DNA from: DAHUYF01 sp963838385
GTDB taxonomy: Bacteria > Pseudomonadota > Alphaproteobacteria > ATCC43930 > CGMCC-115725
DNA: 64,000 bases
Assembly (NCBI GenBank): GCA_963838385.1
Contig: CAWIRE010000002.1
Coordinates: forward strand, 73,385 to 137,384
Reading direction: 5' to 3'
The notes below the pieces were generated by a model. That model did not search any database and was not told the origin of the DNA. It saw only the letters and a program-made list of their open reading frames with translations. The position numbers and the translations under genes are program-made. Of the stretch, positions 8,156-16,097 are shown piece after piece (within the stretch, counting starts at the first letter, position 1; each line of letters begins with the position of its first letter).

Positions 8156-8730
8156 GCCCTGTGATACTCGATGATCCTCGCGGTCTCGGCCGCCATCTCC
8201 GGGCCGAACCGCCGCTTCAGGAGATGCAGCATTGTATCAATGCACAGCGACACCCCGCCACCGGTGACGATGCCGCCCTCATCCACCAGGCTCGCCTCCT
8301 GCACCGCGATCCCGGGATAGGCGCGCAGCAGGTCGAGCGGCCGAACCTCCGGCGGCACCACCTCGCGCTTGGTGGTCGCCTCCTTGCCCTCCAACACGCC
8401 GCTCGCGGCGAGGATGAGACCGCCGGTGCAGACCGACACCACGGGTATCTCCTCGGCGCGGCGCCGGATGAAGGCGAGCGTCTCGGGCGCGCGGCTCTGC
8501 GCCGTCCAGCCGGGCCCGCCGGTCACCACCAGCATGTCGAGCGGCGGCGCCGAGGCGATGTCGTAATCCGCCAGCACGCGCAGCCCGTTGGCGAGCCGCG
8601 TGACGCCGCTCTTGGGCGCGATGGTGCAGATCTCGATCTCGGGCCGGACGCGCCGCGCCATCGACAGCACGCCGAAGGTGGCGAGATCGATCGGCTCGAC
8701 GCCGTCATAGATGAAAATCCCGAACAGCAT
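8092..8730 (-). CDS. DJ-1/PfpI family protein (isonitrile hydratase/ThiJ-like)
   Basis: From ATG 8730 there are 212 residues. A longer start at 8796 would read through the inverted repeat at 8783-8803, so I prefer the shorter one. The class I glutamine-amidotransferase-like fold is clear: LFGIFIYDGVEPIDLATF at the start, LVVTGGPG, and the nucleophile elbow SVCTGGLILAASGVLEG with Cys in the expected place. DGGIVTGGG-type and IIEYHRAW segments close the domain. Relatives hydrate isonitriles or glyoxals, or act as AraC-regulator sensor domains. The reaction here is unknown. It forms one unit with the XRE-cupin gene. Confidence 0.85.
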   Translation of the reverse strand: MLFGIFIYDGVEPIDLATFGVLSMARRVRPEIEICTIAPKSGVTRLANGLRVLADYDIASAPPLDMLVVTGGPGWTAQSRAPETLAFIRRRAEEIPVVSVCTGGLILAASGVLEGKEATTKREVVPPEVRPLDLLRAYPGIAVQEASLVDEGGIVTGGGVSLCIDTMLHLLKRRFGPEMAAETARIIEYHRAWAANLEQFPPRVASRARPAH

Positions 8731-8782
8731 GGCGGCATCCCCGGGTCGGTCGCGGCGCTTCGGCCACGCTAGCACGGCCGGC

Positions 8783-8803
8783 ATGTTTCCTGGCATGAAA
8801 CTT
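8783..8803. promoter_or_regulatory. Inverted repeat in the DJ-1 / MHS transporter divergent region
   Basis: ATGTTTC-CTGGCAT-GAAACTT is an imperfect palindrome (6 of 7 paired positions) located 53-73 bases before the DJ-1 start and about 130 bases before the transporter start. The position suits an operator, and the XRE-cupin regulator encoded in the same unit is the natural candidate. The assignment is by position and symmetry only. Confidence 0.4.
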
Positions 8804-8930
8804 GCTGTCGTGACCTCGGGGGCCGCGCGGCTGGCCCGGGAGCGCAGGGAATCGGCGCCATGCTGGCTTTCATGACCACTTCTTGGGCAGCGCTACCGCG
8901 AACGCGCGATCCCGATCAGAGCGAGGTCCC

Positions 8931-10238
8931 ATGACGGTTCATGCGAGCGCTGCCATCGGCGTGGCGAAGCCTCACCGCATCGGCGCCATCGCGCTGGCGG
9001 GCGCCATCGGCACGATCATCGAATGGTACGATTTCCTGATCTACGGCACGGCGGCGGCGCTGGTCTTCAACAAGCTGTTCTTCCCCAATGTCGATCCCCG
9101 GATCGGCACCTTGGCCGCGCTGGGCAGCTTCGCCGTGGGCTTCCTGGCGCGGCCCGTCGGCGGCGCGATCTTCGGCCATTTCGGCGACCGGCTGGGCCGC
9201 AAATCGATGCTCATGCTCACCATGGTCGCCATGGGGCTCTCGACTGCGTTGATCGGCGTGCTGCCGACCTATGGCACGATCGGCTTCTGGGCGCCGGTGC
9301 TGCTGGTGCTGCTGCGCGTGGTGCAGGGCATCGCGCTGGGCGGCGAATGGGGCGGCGCCTCGCTCATGGTGCTGGAGCACGCGCCGCAGCACCGGCGCGG
9401 CTTTTTCGGCAGCCTGGTCCAGGTGGGGTTTCCCATCGGCCTCGTCCTCGCCTCGGCGGTGTTCTCCGCCGCATCGAGCCTGCCGGACGCGGATTTCAAG
9501 GCCTGGGGATGGCGCATTCCCTTCCTGATCAGCCTCGTCCTGGTCGGTGTCGGCCTCTTCGTCCGGGCGCGCCTGCCGGAAACGCCGGTCTTCGAGGCGA
9601 TCAAATCGCGCGGCCGGATCGTCCGCAGCCCGCTCCTCGAACTGGTCCTGAGAAACCCACGCAGCTTTCTGGTGGCGATCGGGCTGAAGATCTCCGAGGT
9701 CTCCTGGGTCTACATGCTGACCGTCTTCGTCGTGGTCTACGCCACGAGCAGGCTCGGCCTCTCCCGATCGCTGCTGCTCAACGCGATCATGCTCGGCGCG
9801 CTGGTGGAGCTGGTGACGATCCCGTGGTTCGGCCATCTCTCCGACGTCTACGGCCGGCGCCCGCTCTACCTGGCCGGGGTGGCGTTCACCATCCTCTTCG
9901 CCTTCCCGCTGTTCTGGCTGCTCGACATGAAGACGCCGGGGATCGTCGTGCTGACCGTGGCGGTCGCCCTCAATCTGGGGCACGGGCTGATGTTCGCGCC
10001 GGAATCGACCTATTTCCCCGAGCTCTTCGGCGCCCATCTGCGCTACACCGGCGCGTCCTCGGGCTTCCAGGTCGCCGCCGCGATCGGCGGCGGCTTCGCG
10101 CCGATCATCGCGGCGGCGCTGGCGGCCTATATGGGCGGCACCGCCGGGGTCTCGATCATGCTGATCCTGCTCGCCCTCGTCACCCTTGCCGCCACGCTCT
10201 GCGCGCGCGAGACCAAAAACGACGATCTGCTGGAATAG
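8931..10238 (+). CDS. MHS-family MFS transporter (metabolite:H+ symporter)
   Basis: It has 435 residues from ATG 8931 (GAGG 5 bases upstream) and twelve predicted membrane helices. MHS-type signatures are IGTIIEWYDFLIYGTAAAL in helix 1, PVGGAIFGHFGDRLGRKSML in the helix 2-3 loop, ALGGEWGGASLMVLEHAP in helix 4-5, and GHLSDVYGRRPLYL at the mid-protein repeat. Relatives ShiA, ProP and KgtP import shikimate, proline/betaine or alpha-ketoglutarate with protons. Sequence does not fix the substrate. It is divergent from the DJ-1/XRE-cupin unit, so the regulator probably governs uptake. Confidence 0.92.
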   Translation: MTVHASAAIGVAKPHRIGAIALAGAIGTIIEWYDFLIYGTAAALVFNKLFFPNVDPRIGTLAALGSFAVGFLARPVGGAIFGHFGDRLGRKSMLMLTMVAMGLSTALIGVLPTYGTIGFWAPVLLVLLRVVQGIALGGEWGGASLMVLEHAPQHRRGFFGSLVQVGFPIGLVLASAVFSAASSLPDADFKAWGWRIPFLISLVLVGVGLFVRARLPETPVFEAIKSRGRIVRSPLLELVLRNPRSFLVAIGLKISEVSWVYMLTVFVVVYATSRLGLSRSLLLNAIMLGALVELVTIPWFGHLSDVYGRRPLYLAGVAFTILFAFPLFWLLDMKTPGIVVLTVAVALNLGHGLMFAPESTYFPELFGAHLRYTGASSGFQVAAAIGGGFAPIIAAALAAYMGGTAGVSIMLILLALVTLAATLCARETKNDDLLE

Positions 10239-10266
10239 CCGGCAGCCGCTGCGGCAGGATGGGCGC

Positions 10267-11109
10267 ATGAGCACGACGACGCGGATACGATATTTCGGCT
10301 GGTCGGGGCTGTCGATCGAGACGCCGGACGGCGCCCTGTTCTTCGACCCCTTCTTCCGCCCCTATTGCGGCGCCTCGTGGTTCGACCTGCAGGATTTCGC
10401 GCAGGCCGAATACATCTGCGTCACCCACGGGCATGAGGAGCATTTCCTCGATGTGCCGGTGATCGCCAAGCGCACCGGAGCGACGGTGATCGGCGCGCCG
10501 GCGGTCTGCGCCTTCCTCAGGCGGCGCCGCGGGCTCGGCGCCGCTCAGCTTCGCGCCATCGATCCTGACGGGACCGGGACGGTCGCGCTCCCCGGCTTCA
10601 CCATCGCCGCCTTCCGCTGGAAGCATCGCGACATCAATCTCTGGAAGGCGCTGACCAAGGCGGTGTTCCACGGCAACGCCACCCAGCTTTCCTGGGCCTG
10701 GAGCAGCGCCACCCGGGCGCCCTTCTATGCGCCCTATACCGGCTTTCACGTCACGCTGCCCGACGGGCTCGCGGTGATGAACTACAATGAGGGCTTCAAC
10801 TCCAAGATGACCGAAGCCGAGATCCACGCGCTCGGCGCGCGCTTCCGCACCGACATCCTGCTCGCAGGCATGCAGCTCCATTTCATCGACAACGTCGTGC
10901 GCGGCGTCGCGGCGCTGCAGCCGAAGATCGTCGTGCTCTATCCGCCGCACGACAAGTTCCATGCCATGATGGGCGTGACCTCGGCGCCCTGGGCCGCGTT
11001 CGCCCGCGCGCTGCGCGAGCGCTTCCCCGCCATCGTGGTCCACGTCGCCGAGCCCGGCTTCGAATGGCGCGGCGACGGCTCGGTCACAACCTTCGCAACG
11101 GCCGCCTGA
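10267..11109 (+). CDS. Metallo-beta-lactamase-fold hydrolase, UlaG-like
   Basis: It has 280 residues from ATG 10267, 28 bases after the MHS transporter stop and on the same strand, so possibly co-transcribed. The N-terminus IRYFGWSGLSIETPDGALFFDPF is typical of UlaG/YtnP-type members. The metal motif is THGHEEHFLDV, with Glu where HxHxDH usually has Asp. A HFIDN segment and PPHDKFHAMMG supply later ligands. The altered Asp position lowers confidence in a normal di-zinc site. The substrate is unknown. Confidence 0.75.
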   Translation: MSTTTRIRYFGWSGLSIETPDGALFFDPFFRPYCGASWFDLQDFAQAEYICVTHGHEEHFLDVPVIAKRTGATVIGAPAVCAFLRRRRGLGAAQLRAIDPDGTGTVALPGFTIAAFRWKHRDINLWKALTKAVFHGNATQLSWAWSSATRAPFYAPYTGFHVTLPDGLAVMNYNEGFNSKMTEAEIHALGARFRTDILLAGMQLHFIDNVVRGVAALQPKIVVLYPPHDKFHAMMGVTSAPWAAFARALRERFPAIVVHVAEPGFEWRGDGSVTTFATAA

Positions 11110-11119
11110 GCCTCCGGCG

Positions 11120-11890
11120 CTACGCTCGCACCAGCCCGTCCAGCGGCCTCAGCCCGGCGGCGTCGGGGAAGACCTTGCGGTCGAGGCCGGCAAGGTCGAG
11201 ACCGAGATGGTCGCGCAGCAGCGCCTTCATCACCCGGCGGCTGTCGGTCGCGACCCGCAGATCGCGATCGTCCTGGAGCCGGGCGAGTCCGGGCCAATCG
11301 CCATGCATGCGCCCGCCCTTGATCGCGCCACCCATCAGCAGCAGCACCGACGCGGTGCCGTGATCGGTGCCGTCGTTGCCGTTGACCGCCACGGTCCGGC
11401 CGAACTCGGTCACTGCCACGACCGCCGTCGTCTTCCAGGCCGGGCCCAGCGCCTTGGCAAGCGCGTCGAGGCCGGCGCCATAGCCCGCGAGATTCTGCGC
11501 CAGCCGCCCCGACCCCGCGCCCTGATTCACATGCGTGTCCCAACCGCCCATCTCCAGCACGGCGATGCGGGCCCCGTCGGACGCGGCGAGCAGCCTGCCG
11601 GCGGCATCGGCGAGCGGCGCAAAGCTCTTCGGCCCGAAGCCGCGCCCGCCCTGCATGCCGTCGCCGAGCACGGAGGCGGAGAAATTCTGTGCCTTGAGCC
11701 CCTCGGCGAGCGCGGGACCGAGTAGCGCGTCGTGCTGGTAGAGCGGCGCCAGCGATGCCAGGAAGTCGGGGCTCGCCTCGCGCAATCCCCCCGGCGGCTC
11801 CCAGGAGGCGACCGCCACCTTCCCGCGCAGGATCAGCGGCACCGCGCCGCCCACCGCGAGCCCCAGCCGGCGGCCGCCCCCCGGCGGCGC
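11120..11890 (-). pseudogene. DUF1501 protein, N-terminus deleted and joined to DUF1800 gene
   Basis: The frame ending at 11120 holds the back half of a DUF1501 protein: AVPLILRGKVAVASWEPPGG, FAPLADAAGRLLAA, ARIAVLEMGGWDTHVNQG and VVAVTEFGRTVAVNGNDGTDHG. DUF1501 proteins are Tat-exported, sulfatase-fold, and almost always encoded directly after a DUF1800 gene, as here. The first roughly 130 residues, including the expected RR signal, are missing. The DUF1501 sequence begins abruptly near 11885, inside the 3' end of the DUF1800 frame. A deletion of several hundred bases, in nature or in assembly, is the simplest cause. Confidence 0.75.
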
Positions 11891-13041
11891 AGCACCGCCT
11901 CGGGCGAGAGCCAGTCGGCGGCGGTATCGGGCCAGCCCGCCGGCGACGGCGCGGCGAAGGGCAGTTGATCGAGCTGGCGCAGGCCGCCCGCCAGCATCGG
12001 CGGCGGCGGCGTGAAGCCGGTGAGCCGGCAGGCGGCGATCACCATCTCGCCCGGCAGGCGCAGCTTGGCGAAGGGCTTGCGCCACAGCGCGTCCTCGCGC
12101 AGCACCGCGGCGGTCACCTGACGCAGATCGCCGCCGGTGTCGCGGAAGATGCGCGCGATGCGCGCGACGCTGTCCCTGGGCGGATCGTCGGCGATGAAGT
12201 GGCGCGCGAGCTTCGTCGCGACGTGATGCGCGGTGGCGGGGTGGGCGGCGAGCATCATCAACGCCGCTTCACCCTCGGCATAGCCGCCTTCGGCAAAGCT
12301 GCGGCCGAGCAGCGTCTTCGGCCCGGGCTCATGCACCCGCGGGCGGAAGAGGAAGCCGCCGGGCCCGGGCTCCTGCAGCCGCGCCACGGACCAGCCGGTG
12401 AGGATGCGGGCCAAGGCCTCGACATCGTCCTGCGTGTAGCCGCCATCGACGCCGAGCGTGTGCAGCTCCAGGAACTCGCGGCCGAGATTCTCGTTGAGGC
12501 CCTTGTCGCGGCGCAATCCCACCGGCAAGTCGGGCCCGATCGAGACGGCATTGTCGAGATAGAGCAGCATGGCGGGATGGCGCGACGCCGCCAGCAGCAT
12601 GTCGGAGAAGCGGCCGGTGACGTAAGGCCGGATCGCCTCGCGCTCGAAGGCGGCGGCAAAACCGCGCACCGCCGGGCGCTGGATCGAGACGGTGAAGTGG
12701 TTGCTCCAGAAATGGCAAAGCCGCTCCAGGAGCGGCGTCTCGCTGCTGGCGGCTGCTTCGGTGCGCGCGGCGATTTCGGCGAGATAGACCGTCTTGACGC
12801 GCTCGTTGAATTGACGCTTCGCGTCCTCGTCGGGACGCTCGCGCTGATCCCGGCGCATCTCGAATTCGGCCACCACCATGCTGGCCGCGCTCGGCAGCGC
12901 CGCGGAGAGCGGCGGCGCGGATCGGGCGAGCTGCGCCAGCGCCCAGCCGCGGGGATCATTCGCCAGGACCGCGAGGTCGCCGGCGCCAGGGCCGAAGCCG
13001 AGGCGGGTGGCGGCGATGAGGGCGGCCGTGCTATCGGGCAT
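11833..13041 (-). CDS. DUF1800 domain protein, C-terminus altered by the deletion
   Basis: It starts at ATG 13041 with GGTGA upstream. Typical DUF1800 blocks occur in order: LIAATRLGFGPGAGDL, LLERLCHFWSNHFTVS, FEREAIRPYVTGRFSDMLLA, HPAMLLYLDNA, LNENLGREFLELHTLG, YTQDDVEALARILTGWS, MMLAAHPATAHHVATKLARH and FAAPSPAGWPDTAADWLSPE. The last normal residues are about EAVLRR near 11890. The remaining roughly 18 residues are read out of frame from DUF1501 sequence. DUF1800/DUF1501 pairs are exported proteins of unclear function found with surface or polymer metabolism. About 30-40 native C-terminal residues are probably lost. Confidence 0.8.
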   Translation of the reverse strand: MPDSTAALIAATRLGFGPGAGDLAVLANDPRGWALAQLARSAPPLSAALPSAASMVVAEFEMRRDQRERPDEDAKRQFNERVKTVYLAEIAARTEAAASSETPLLERLCHFWSNHFTVSIQRPAVRGFAAAFEREAIRPYVTGRFSDMLLAASRHPAMLLYLDNAVSIGPDLPVGLRRDKGLNENLGREFLELHTLGVDGGYTQDDVEALARILTGWSVARLQEPGPGGFLFRPRVHEPGPKTLLGRSFAEGGYAEGEAALMMLAAHPATAHHVATKLARHFIADDPPRDSVARIARIFRDTGGDLRQVTAAVLREDALWRKPFAKLRLPGEMVIAACRLTGFTPPPPMLAGGLRQLDQLPFAAPSPAGWPDTAADWLSPEAVLRRRGAAAGWGSRWAARCR

Positions 13042-13140
13042 TTTAGCGATCACCGGGCAGCATCTTCCGGTGATATGCCCCGACGGGTTCAGATATCCCT
13101 AAGGCGGCGCGACGCGCAGCGTCGTCGCCGGCGGGCGCCA

Positions 13141-13165
13141 GCGCCCCGGACTTGATCCGGGGCGC
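13141..13165. repeat. Perfect palindrome with CCCCGGA core
   Basis: GCGCCCCGGA-CTTGA-TCCGGGGCGC has 10-bp perfect arms with a 5-base loop. It lies in the gap between two minus-strand genes (DUF1800 and the TPR protein), where it could end transcription or just be one copy of a dispersed intergenic palindrome. The CCCCGGA/TCCGGGG core is shared with the inner hairpin of the 793-937 element. There is no T-run, so classic intrinsic termination is doubtful. Confidence 0.6.
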
Positions 13166-13206
13166 GAGAGCCCGCGCCCCGGCAGGACAAGGTTAGGTGC
13201 GTCGCC

Positions 13207-13764
13207 TTAGAGGGGTGTGCCTTCCACCGCCTTTTGCAGCTCCTCGACCGTGTCGCGCAATCCCGAGAGATGCGGGTCGATGGCGAGCGCGGCGCGGAAG
13301 GCCTTGAGCGCGAGATCCTTGCGCTCCATGGCAAGATAGATCTCGCCGAGGCCCGAGAGCGCGCCGAAATGGCGCGGCTCCAGCGCCAGCGTGCGTTCGA
13401 TGTCGGCAATGCTGGCGGGGAAGTCGCCCAGGGCGAACTCGACGGTGGCGCGCTTGTTCCAGCCTTCGGCAAAGTTCTTGTCGTATTTGACCACCTCGTC
13501 GAAGGCGGCGAGCGCCGTATCCTCGTCGTCCTCGCTCATCGCCGCGATGCCCTGGCGCATCAGCCGCTCGATCTCGGGATTCTTGTTCTCGGCCCAGATC
13601 CGCCAGATCTGCTGCTCGGCCGCGGCGGCCTCATCGTCGGACGCGGTGGACTTGAGGATGGCGAAGAGCGGGTCGAGCCGGGGATCGTCCTGCGCGGCGC
13701 GCAGCGAGGCCGGCGCAAGCGCCAGCGTCGCGAACAGGAGAGCGGTCGGAAGACGTCGCTTCAT
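13207..13764 (-). CDS. Exported TPR protein
   Basis: It has 185 residues and starts at ATG 13764. A signal peptide covers about residues 1-23 (MKRRLPTALLFATLALAPAS, cleavage near LRAAQ). Three TPR units follow from about residue 70: AMSEDDEDTALAAFDEVVKY, FAEGWNKRATVEFALGDFPA and FGALSGLGEIYLAMERKDLA. The short periplasmic TPR protein probably scaffolds another protein. Its neighbours, an exported DUF1800 protein and a divergent glycosyltransferase, do not identify a partner. Confidence 0.82.
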   Translation of the reverse strand: MKRRLPTALLFATLALAPASLRAAQDDPRLDPLFAILKSTASDDEAAAAEQQIWRIWAENKNPEIERLMRQGIAAMSEDDEDTALAAFDEVVKYDKNFAEGWNKRATVEFALGDFPASIADIERTLALEPRHFGALSGLGEIYLAMERKDLALKAFRAALAIDPHLSGLRDTVEELQKAVEGTPL

Positions 13765-13869
13765 CCGCCTGAAGATAGGCCGCCCGGGTCACAGCGCCAA
13801 TGGGCGGCCTGCAGGGTGCGGCCGGCGGTTTTGTATTGCCCGCGGAAGCATGCTACACCGCCCCGCCTC

Positions 13870-14592
13870 ATGGAGCTTTCCGTCGTCATCCCCGTGCGCA
13901 ACGAAGCGCCCAACATAGCGCCGCTGGTGGCCGAGATTCGCGCCGCGCTGGACGGCGTCGCGGAGTACGAGATCGTCTATGTCGATGACGGCTCGAGCGA
14001 CGCCACCGCCGCGACGATCGGCGAGCTGCAGCGCGACTTCCCCCGCCTGCGCCTGGTGCGCCACCGCGCCAGCGCCGGGCAGAGCGCCGCGATCCGCAGC
14101 GGCGTCAAGGCGGCGCGCGCGTCCTGGATCGCCACGCTGGACGGCGACGGCCAGAACGATCCCGCCGACATCCCGCGCCTGCTGGCGATGGCGCGCGCAG
14201 CGCCGGCGGAGCCGCCGCTGCTGATCGCGGGCTGGCGGCAGAAGCGCCGCGACAGCGCGGTGAAACGGCTCTCCTCGCGCATCGCCAATCGCGTGCGCGG
14301 CGCGTTACTGGGCGACGGTACGCCCGATACCGGCTGTGGCCTCAAGCTGTTCGGCCGCGCGCTCTTTCTCGACCTGCCGTTCTTCGACCATTGCCACCGC
14401 TTCCTGCCGGCGCTGGTGAAGCGCCAGGGCGGGCGCGTGGTATCGGTGCCGGTCAACCATCGCCCGCGCCAGCGCGGCGCCTCCAATTACGGCACGCTCG
14501 ACCGGCTCTTCGTCGGCATCGCCGATCTCCTCGGCGTGATGTGGCTGATGCGCCGCGCCGGGCGGCCGGATATCGTGCCCGACGATGGTTGA
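13870..14592 (+). CDS. Glycosyltransferase family 2, DPM1/DpgA-like
   Basis: It has 240 residues starting at ATG 13870. The GT-A fold is clear: LSVVIPVRNEAPNIAPLVAE (nucleotide-sugar entry), IVYVDDGSSDAT with the first DD, ATLDGDGQNDPADIPRL with the DGDGQND metal motif, and DTGCGLKLFGR plus HRPRQRGASNYG at the acceptor side. These features match polyprenyl-phosphate mannosyl/glucosyltransferases lacking their own membrane helices. The next gene, a TVP38-type membrane protein, overlaps its 3' end by 8 bases, so the two are probably translated together and act on lipid-linked sugar or envelope lipids. Confidence 0.88.
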   Translation: MELSVVIPVRNEAPNIAPLVAEIRAALDGVAEYEIVYVDDGSSDATAATIGELQRDFPRLRLVRHRASAGQSAAIRSGVKAARASWIATLDGDGQNDPADIPRLLAMARAAPAEPPLLIAGWRQKRRDSAVKRLSSRIANRVRGALLGDGTPDTGCGLKLFGRALFLDLPFFDHCHRFLPALVKRQGGRVVSVPVNHRPRQRGASNYGTLDRLFVGIADLLGVMWLMRRAGRPDIVPDDG

Positions 14593-15265
14593 GACGCCGC
14601 TTCCGCCATTGGCCCGCTTCCGCTGGCTGGGACGGGCGGCCCTGCTGTTGCTGGTGCTCGCCGGTGGCGCGCTCGCCTGGACGCATCGCGGCACCCTCGA
14701 CGCCGCCGCGATCGCCGCGGCGCTGGCGCGCTATCCGGCGGCGCCGCTGATCTTCCTGGCGGTGCAGGTGGTGGCGAGCCTGATCTTCTTTCCCCGCACC
14801 GTGCTGGCGGTGGCGGCGGGCGCGGTGTTCGGCGTCTGGGGCGGAACGCTGTGGTCGGCGCTCGGCAGCCTGCTGGGCGCGGTCGCGGGCTTCCTGCTGG
14901 CGCGCTACGTCAATGGCGGGCTGGTCGATCTCGAGAGCCTGAAGCGCCTCGGCCCGGTGCTGTTGCGGGCCGAGCGCGGCGGCTGGCGCGCGGTGGCAGC
15001 GCTGCGGCTCATCCCGGTCATCCCGCATACGCTCGCCAACTACGCGCTGGGCCTGACGCGGCTCGAGCTCGGCGAGTACGCGCTGGGCTCGCTGCTGGGG
15101 CAGCTGCCCATGACCGTCGCCTGCGCCGATTTCGGCGCGGCCGGCGAGACGCTCGCTGCGGGCAGGGCGGGGTGGGTGGCGCCGACCCTGATCGGGGTCG
15201 CGGTGCTGGCGCTGTCGGCGGCGCTGCCGCGGCTGCTGGCGCGCAAAGGCGTGCCGCGAGGCTGA
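14585..15265 (+). CDS. TVP38/TMEM64 family (VTT domain) membrane protein
   Basis: It has 226 residues starting within the last codons of the GT2 gene. The VTT domain spans about residues 55-190: FFPRTVLAVAAGAVFGVWGG, LGSLLGAVAGFLLARYV, and RLIPVIPHTLANYALGLTRL, with GSLLGQLPMTVACAD near the end. There are five to six membrane spans. VTT/DedA-like proteins are thought to scramble or transport lipids such as undecaprenyl phosphate, which fits the coupled GT2 enzyme using a lipid carrier. That link is inference from gene order. Confidence 0.86.
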   Translation: MVETPLPPLARFRWLGRAALLLLVLAGGALAWTHRGTLDAAAIAAALARYPAAPLIFLAVQVVASLIFFPRTVLAVAAGAVFGVWGGTLWSALGSLLGAVAGFLLARYVNGGLVDLESLKRLGPVLLRAERGGWRAVAALRLIPVIPHTLANYALGLTRLELGEYALGSLLGQLPMTVACADFGAAGETLAAGRAGWVAPTLIGVAVLALSAALPRLLARKGVPRG

Positions 15266-15391
15266 CGCCGCGGGCGGCGGCAGGGACGCAACGCCGCAGG
15301 TGCCCCCGCGCGCGCCAGCCGCTAAGATGCGCCCGATGCCGCCGGCGCCGTCCCGCGCCCGCGCGGAAACCCCATAAAGGGAGCGATCCCC

Positions 15392-16036
15392 GTGAGCCAT
15401 CAGCCATCGACGTTCCGCGACCCCGACGACGCACCGGACGAGCCGGAGACGCCGGAGACCGGCGAGCAGCGGCCGGCCGAGGCGCCGGTCAACGAGCTGG
15501 AATCGCGCCTCTTCAAAGGGCGCAAGGTCATGGTGTTCGGCCAGATCACCGACCGGCTGGCGCGCGACGTCGTCGCCCGGATCCTGGCGCTCACCGATGA
15601 ATCGACGAAGCCCATCCAGGTCTACGTCAACTCGCCGGGCGGTCATGTCGAATCCGGCGATTCCATCCATGACATCATCAAATTCGTGCGCGGCAGCGTG
15701 CCGATCTACATGATCGGCACCGGCTGGGTCGCCTCGGCCGGCGCGCTGATCTACTCCGCCGGCGAGAAGAAGCTGCGCTTCTGCCTGCCGAACACCCGCT
15801 TCCTGCTGCATCAGCCGATGGGCGGCGTGCAAGGCCCCGCCACCGACATCGAGATCGAGGCGCGCGAGATCATCAAGATGCGCGAGCGGCTGAGCCAGAT
15901 CATCGCGACCGAGACCGGGCAGCCGGTCGAGCGCGTCAGCAAGGATACCGACCGCAACTACTGGATGTCGGCCGCCGAAGCGGTCGAATACGGCCTCGCC
16001 ACCAAGATCATCTCGTCCATCGACGAGCTGAAATGA
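15392..16036 (+). CDS. clpP: ATP-dependent Clp protease proteolytic subunit, divergent ClpP
   Basis: It has 214 residues from GTG 15392, with AAGGGAG 8 bases upstream. The catalytic triad is complete: Ser in GWVASAGALI, His in RFLLHQPMGG and Asp in KDTDRNYWMSAAEAVEYGL. VYVNSPGGHVESGDSIHDII is the canonical oxyanion/handle region. It differs from housekeeping ClpP in a long acidic N-terminal extension (about 35 residues, rich in E, D and P) and in GWVASAG instead of the usual xxAASMG. No clpX or clpA partner is adjacent, so it may be a second, accessory ClpP. Confidence 0.88.
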   Translation: MSHQPSTFRDPDDAPDEPETPETGEQRPAEAPVNELESRLFKGRKVMVFGQITDRLARDVVARILALTDESTKPIQVYVNSPGGHVESGDSIHDIIKFVRGSVPIYMIGTGWVASAGALIYSAGEKKLRFCLPNTRFLLHQPMGGVQGPATDIEIEAREIIKMRERLSQIIATETGQPVERVSKDTDRNYWMSAAEAVEYGLATKIISSIDELK

Positions 16037-16097
16037 CGCGGAAGCGGCGCGCGGAGGCCTCGCCGCGCGCCGCGCCGCCGACCGGTCGCGGCGATCG

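Noticed and set aside
13141..13165. Rho-independent terminator for the TPR gene
   Set aside because: The stem is strong but no T-run follows on either strand, and its core is shared with the 793-937 element, so a dispersed palindrome is more likely.
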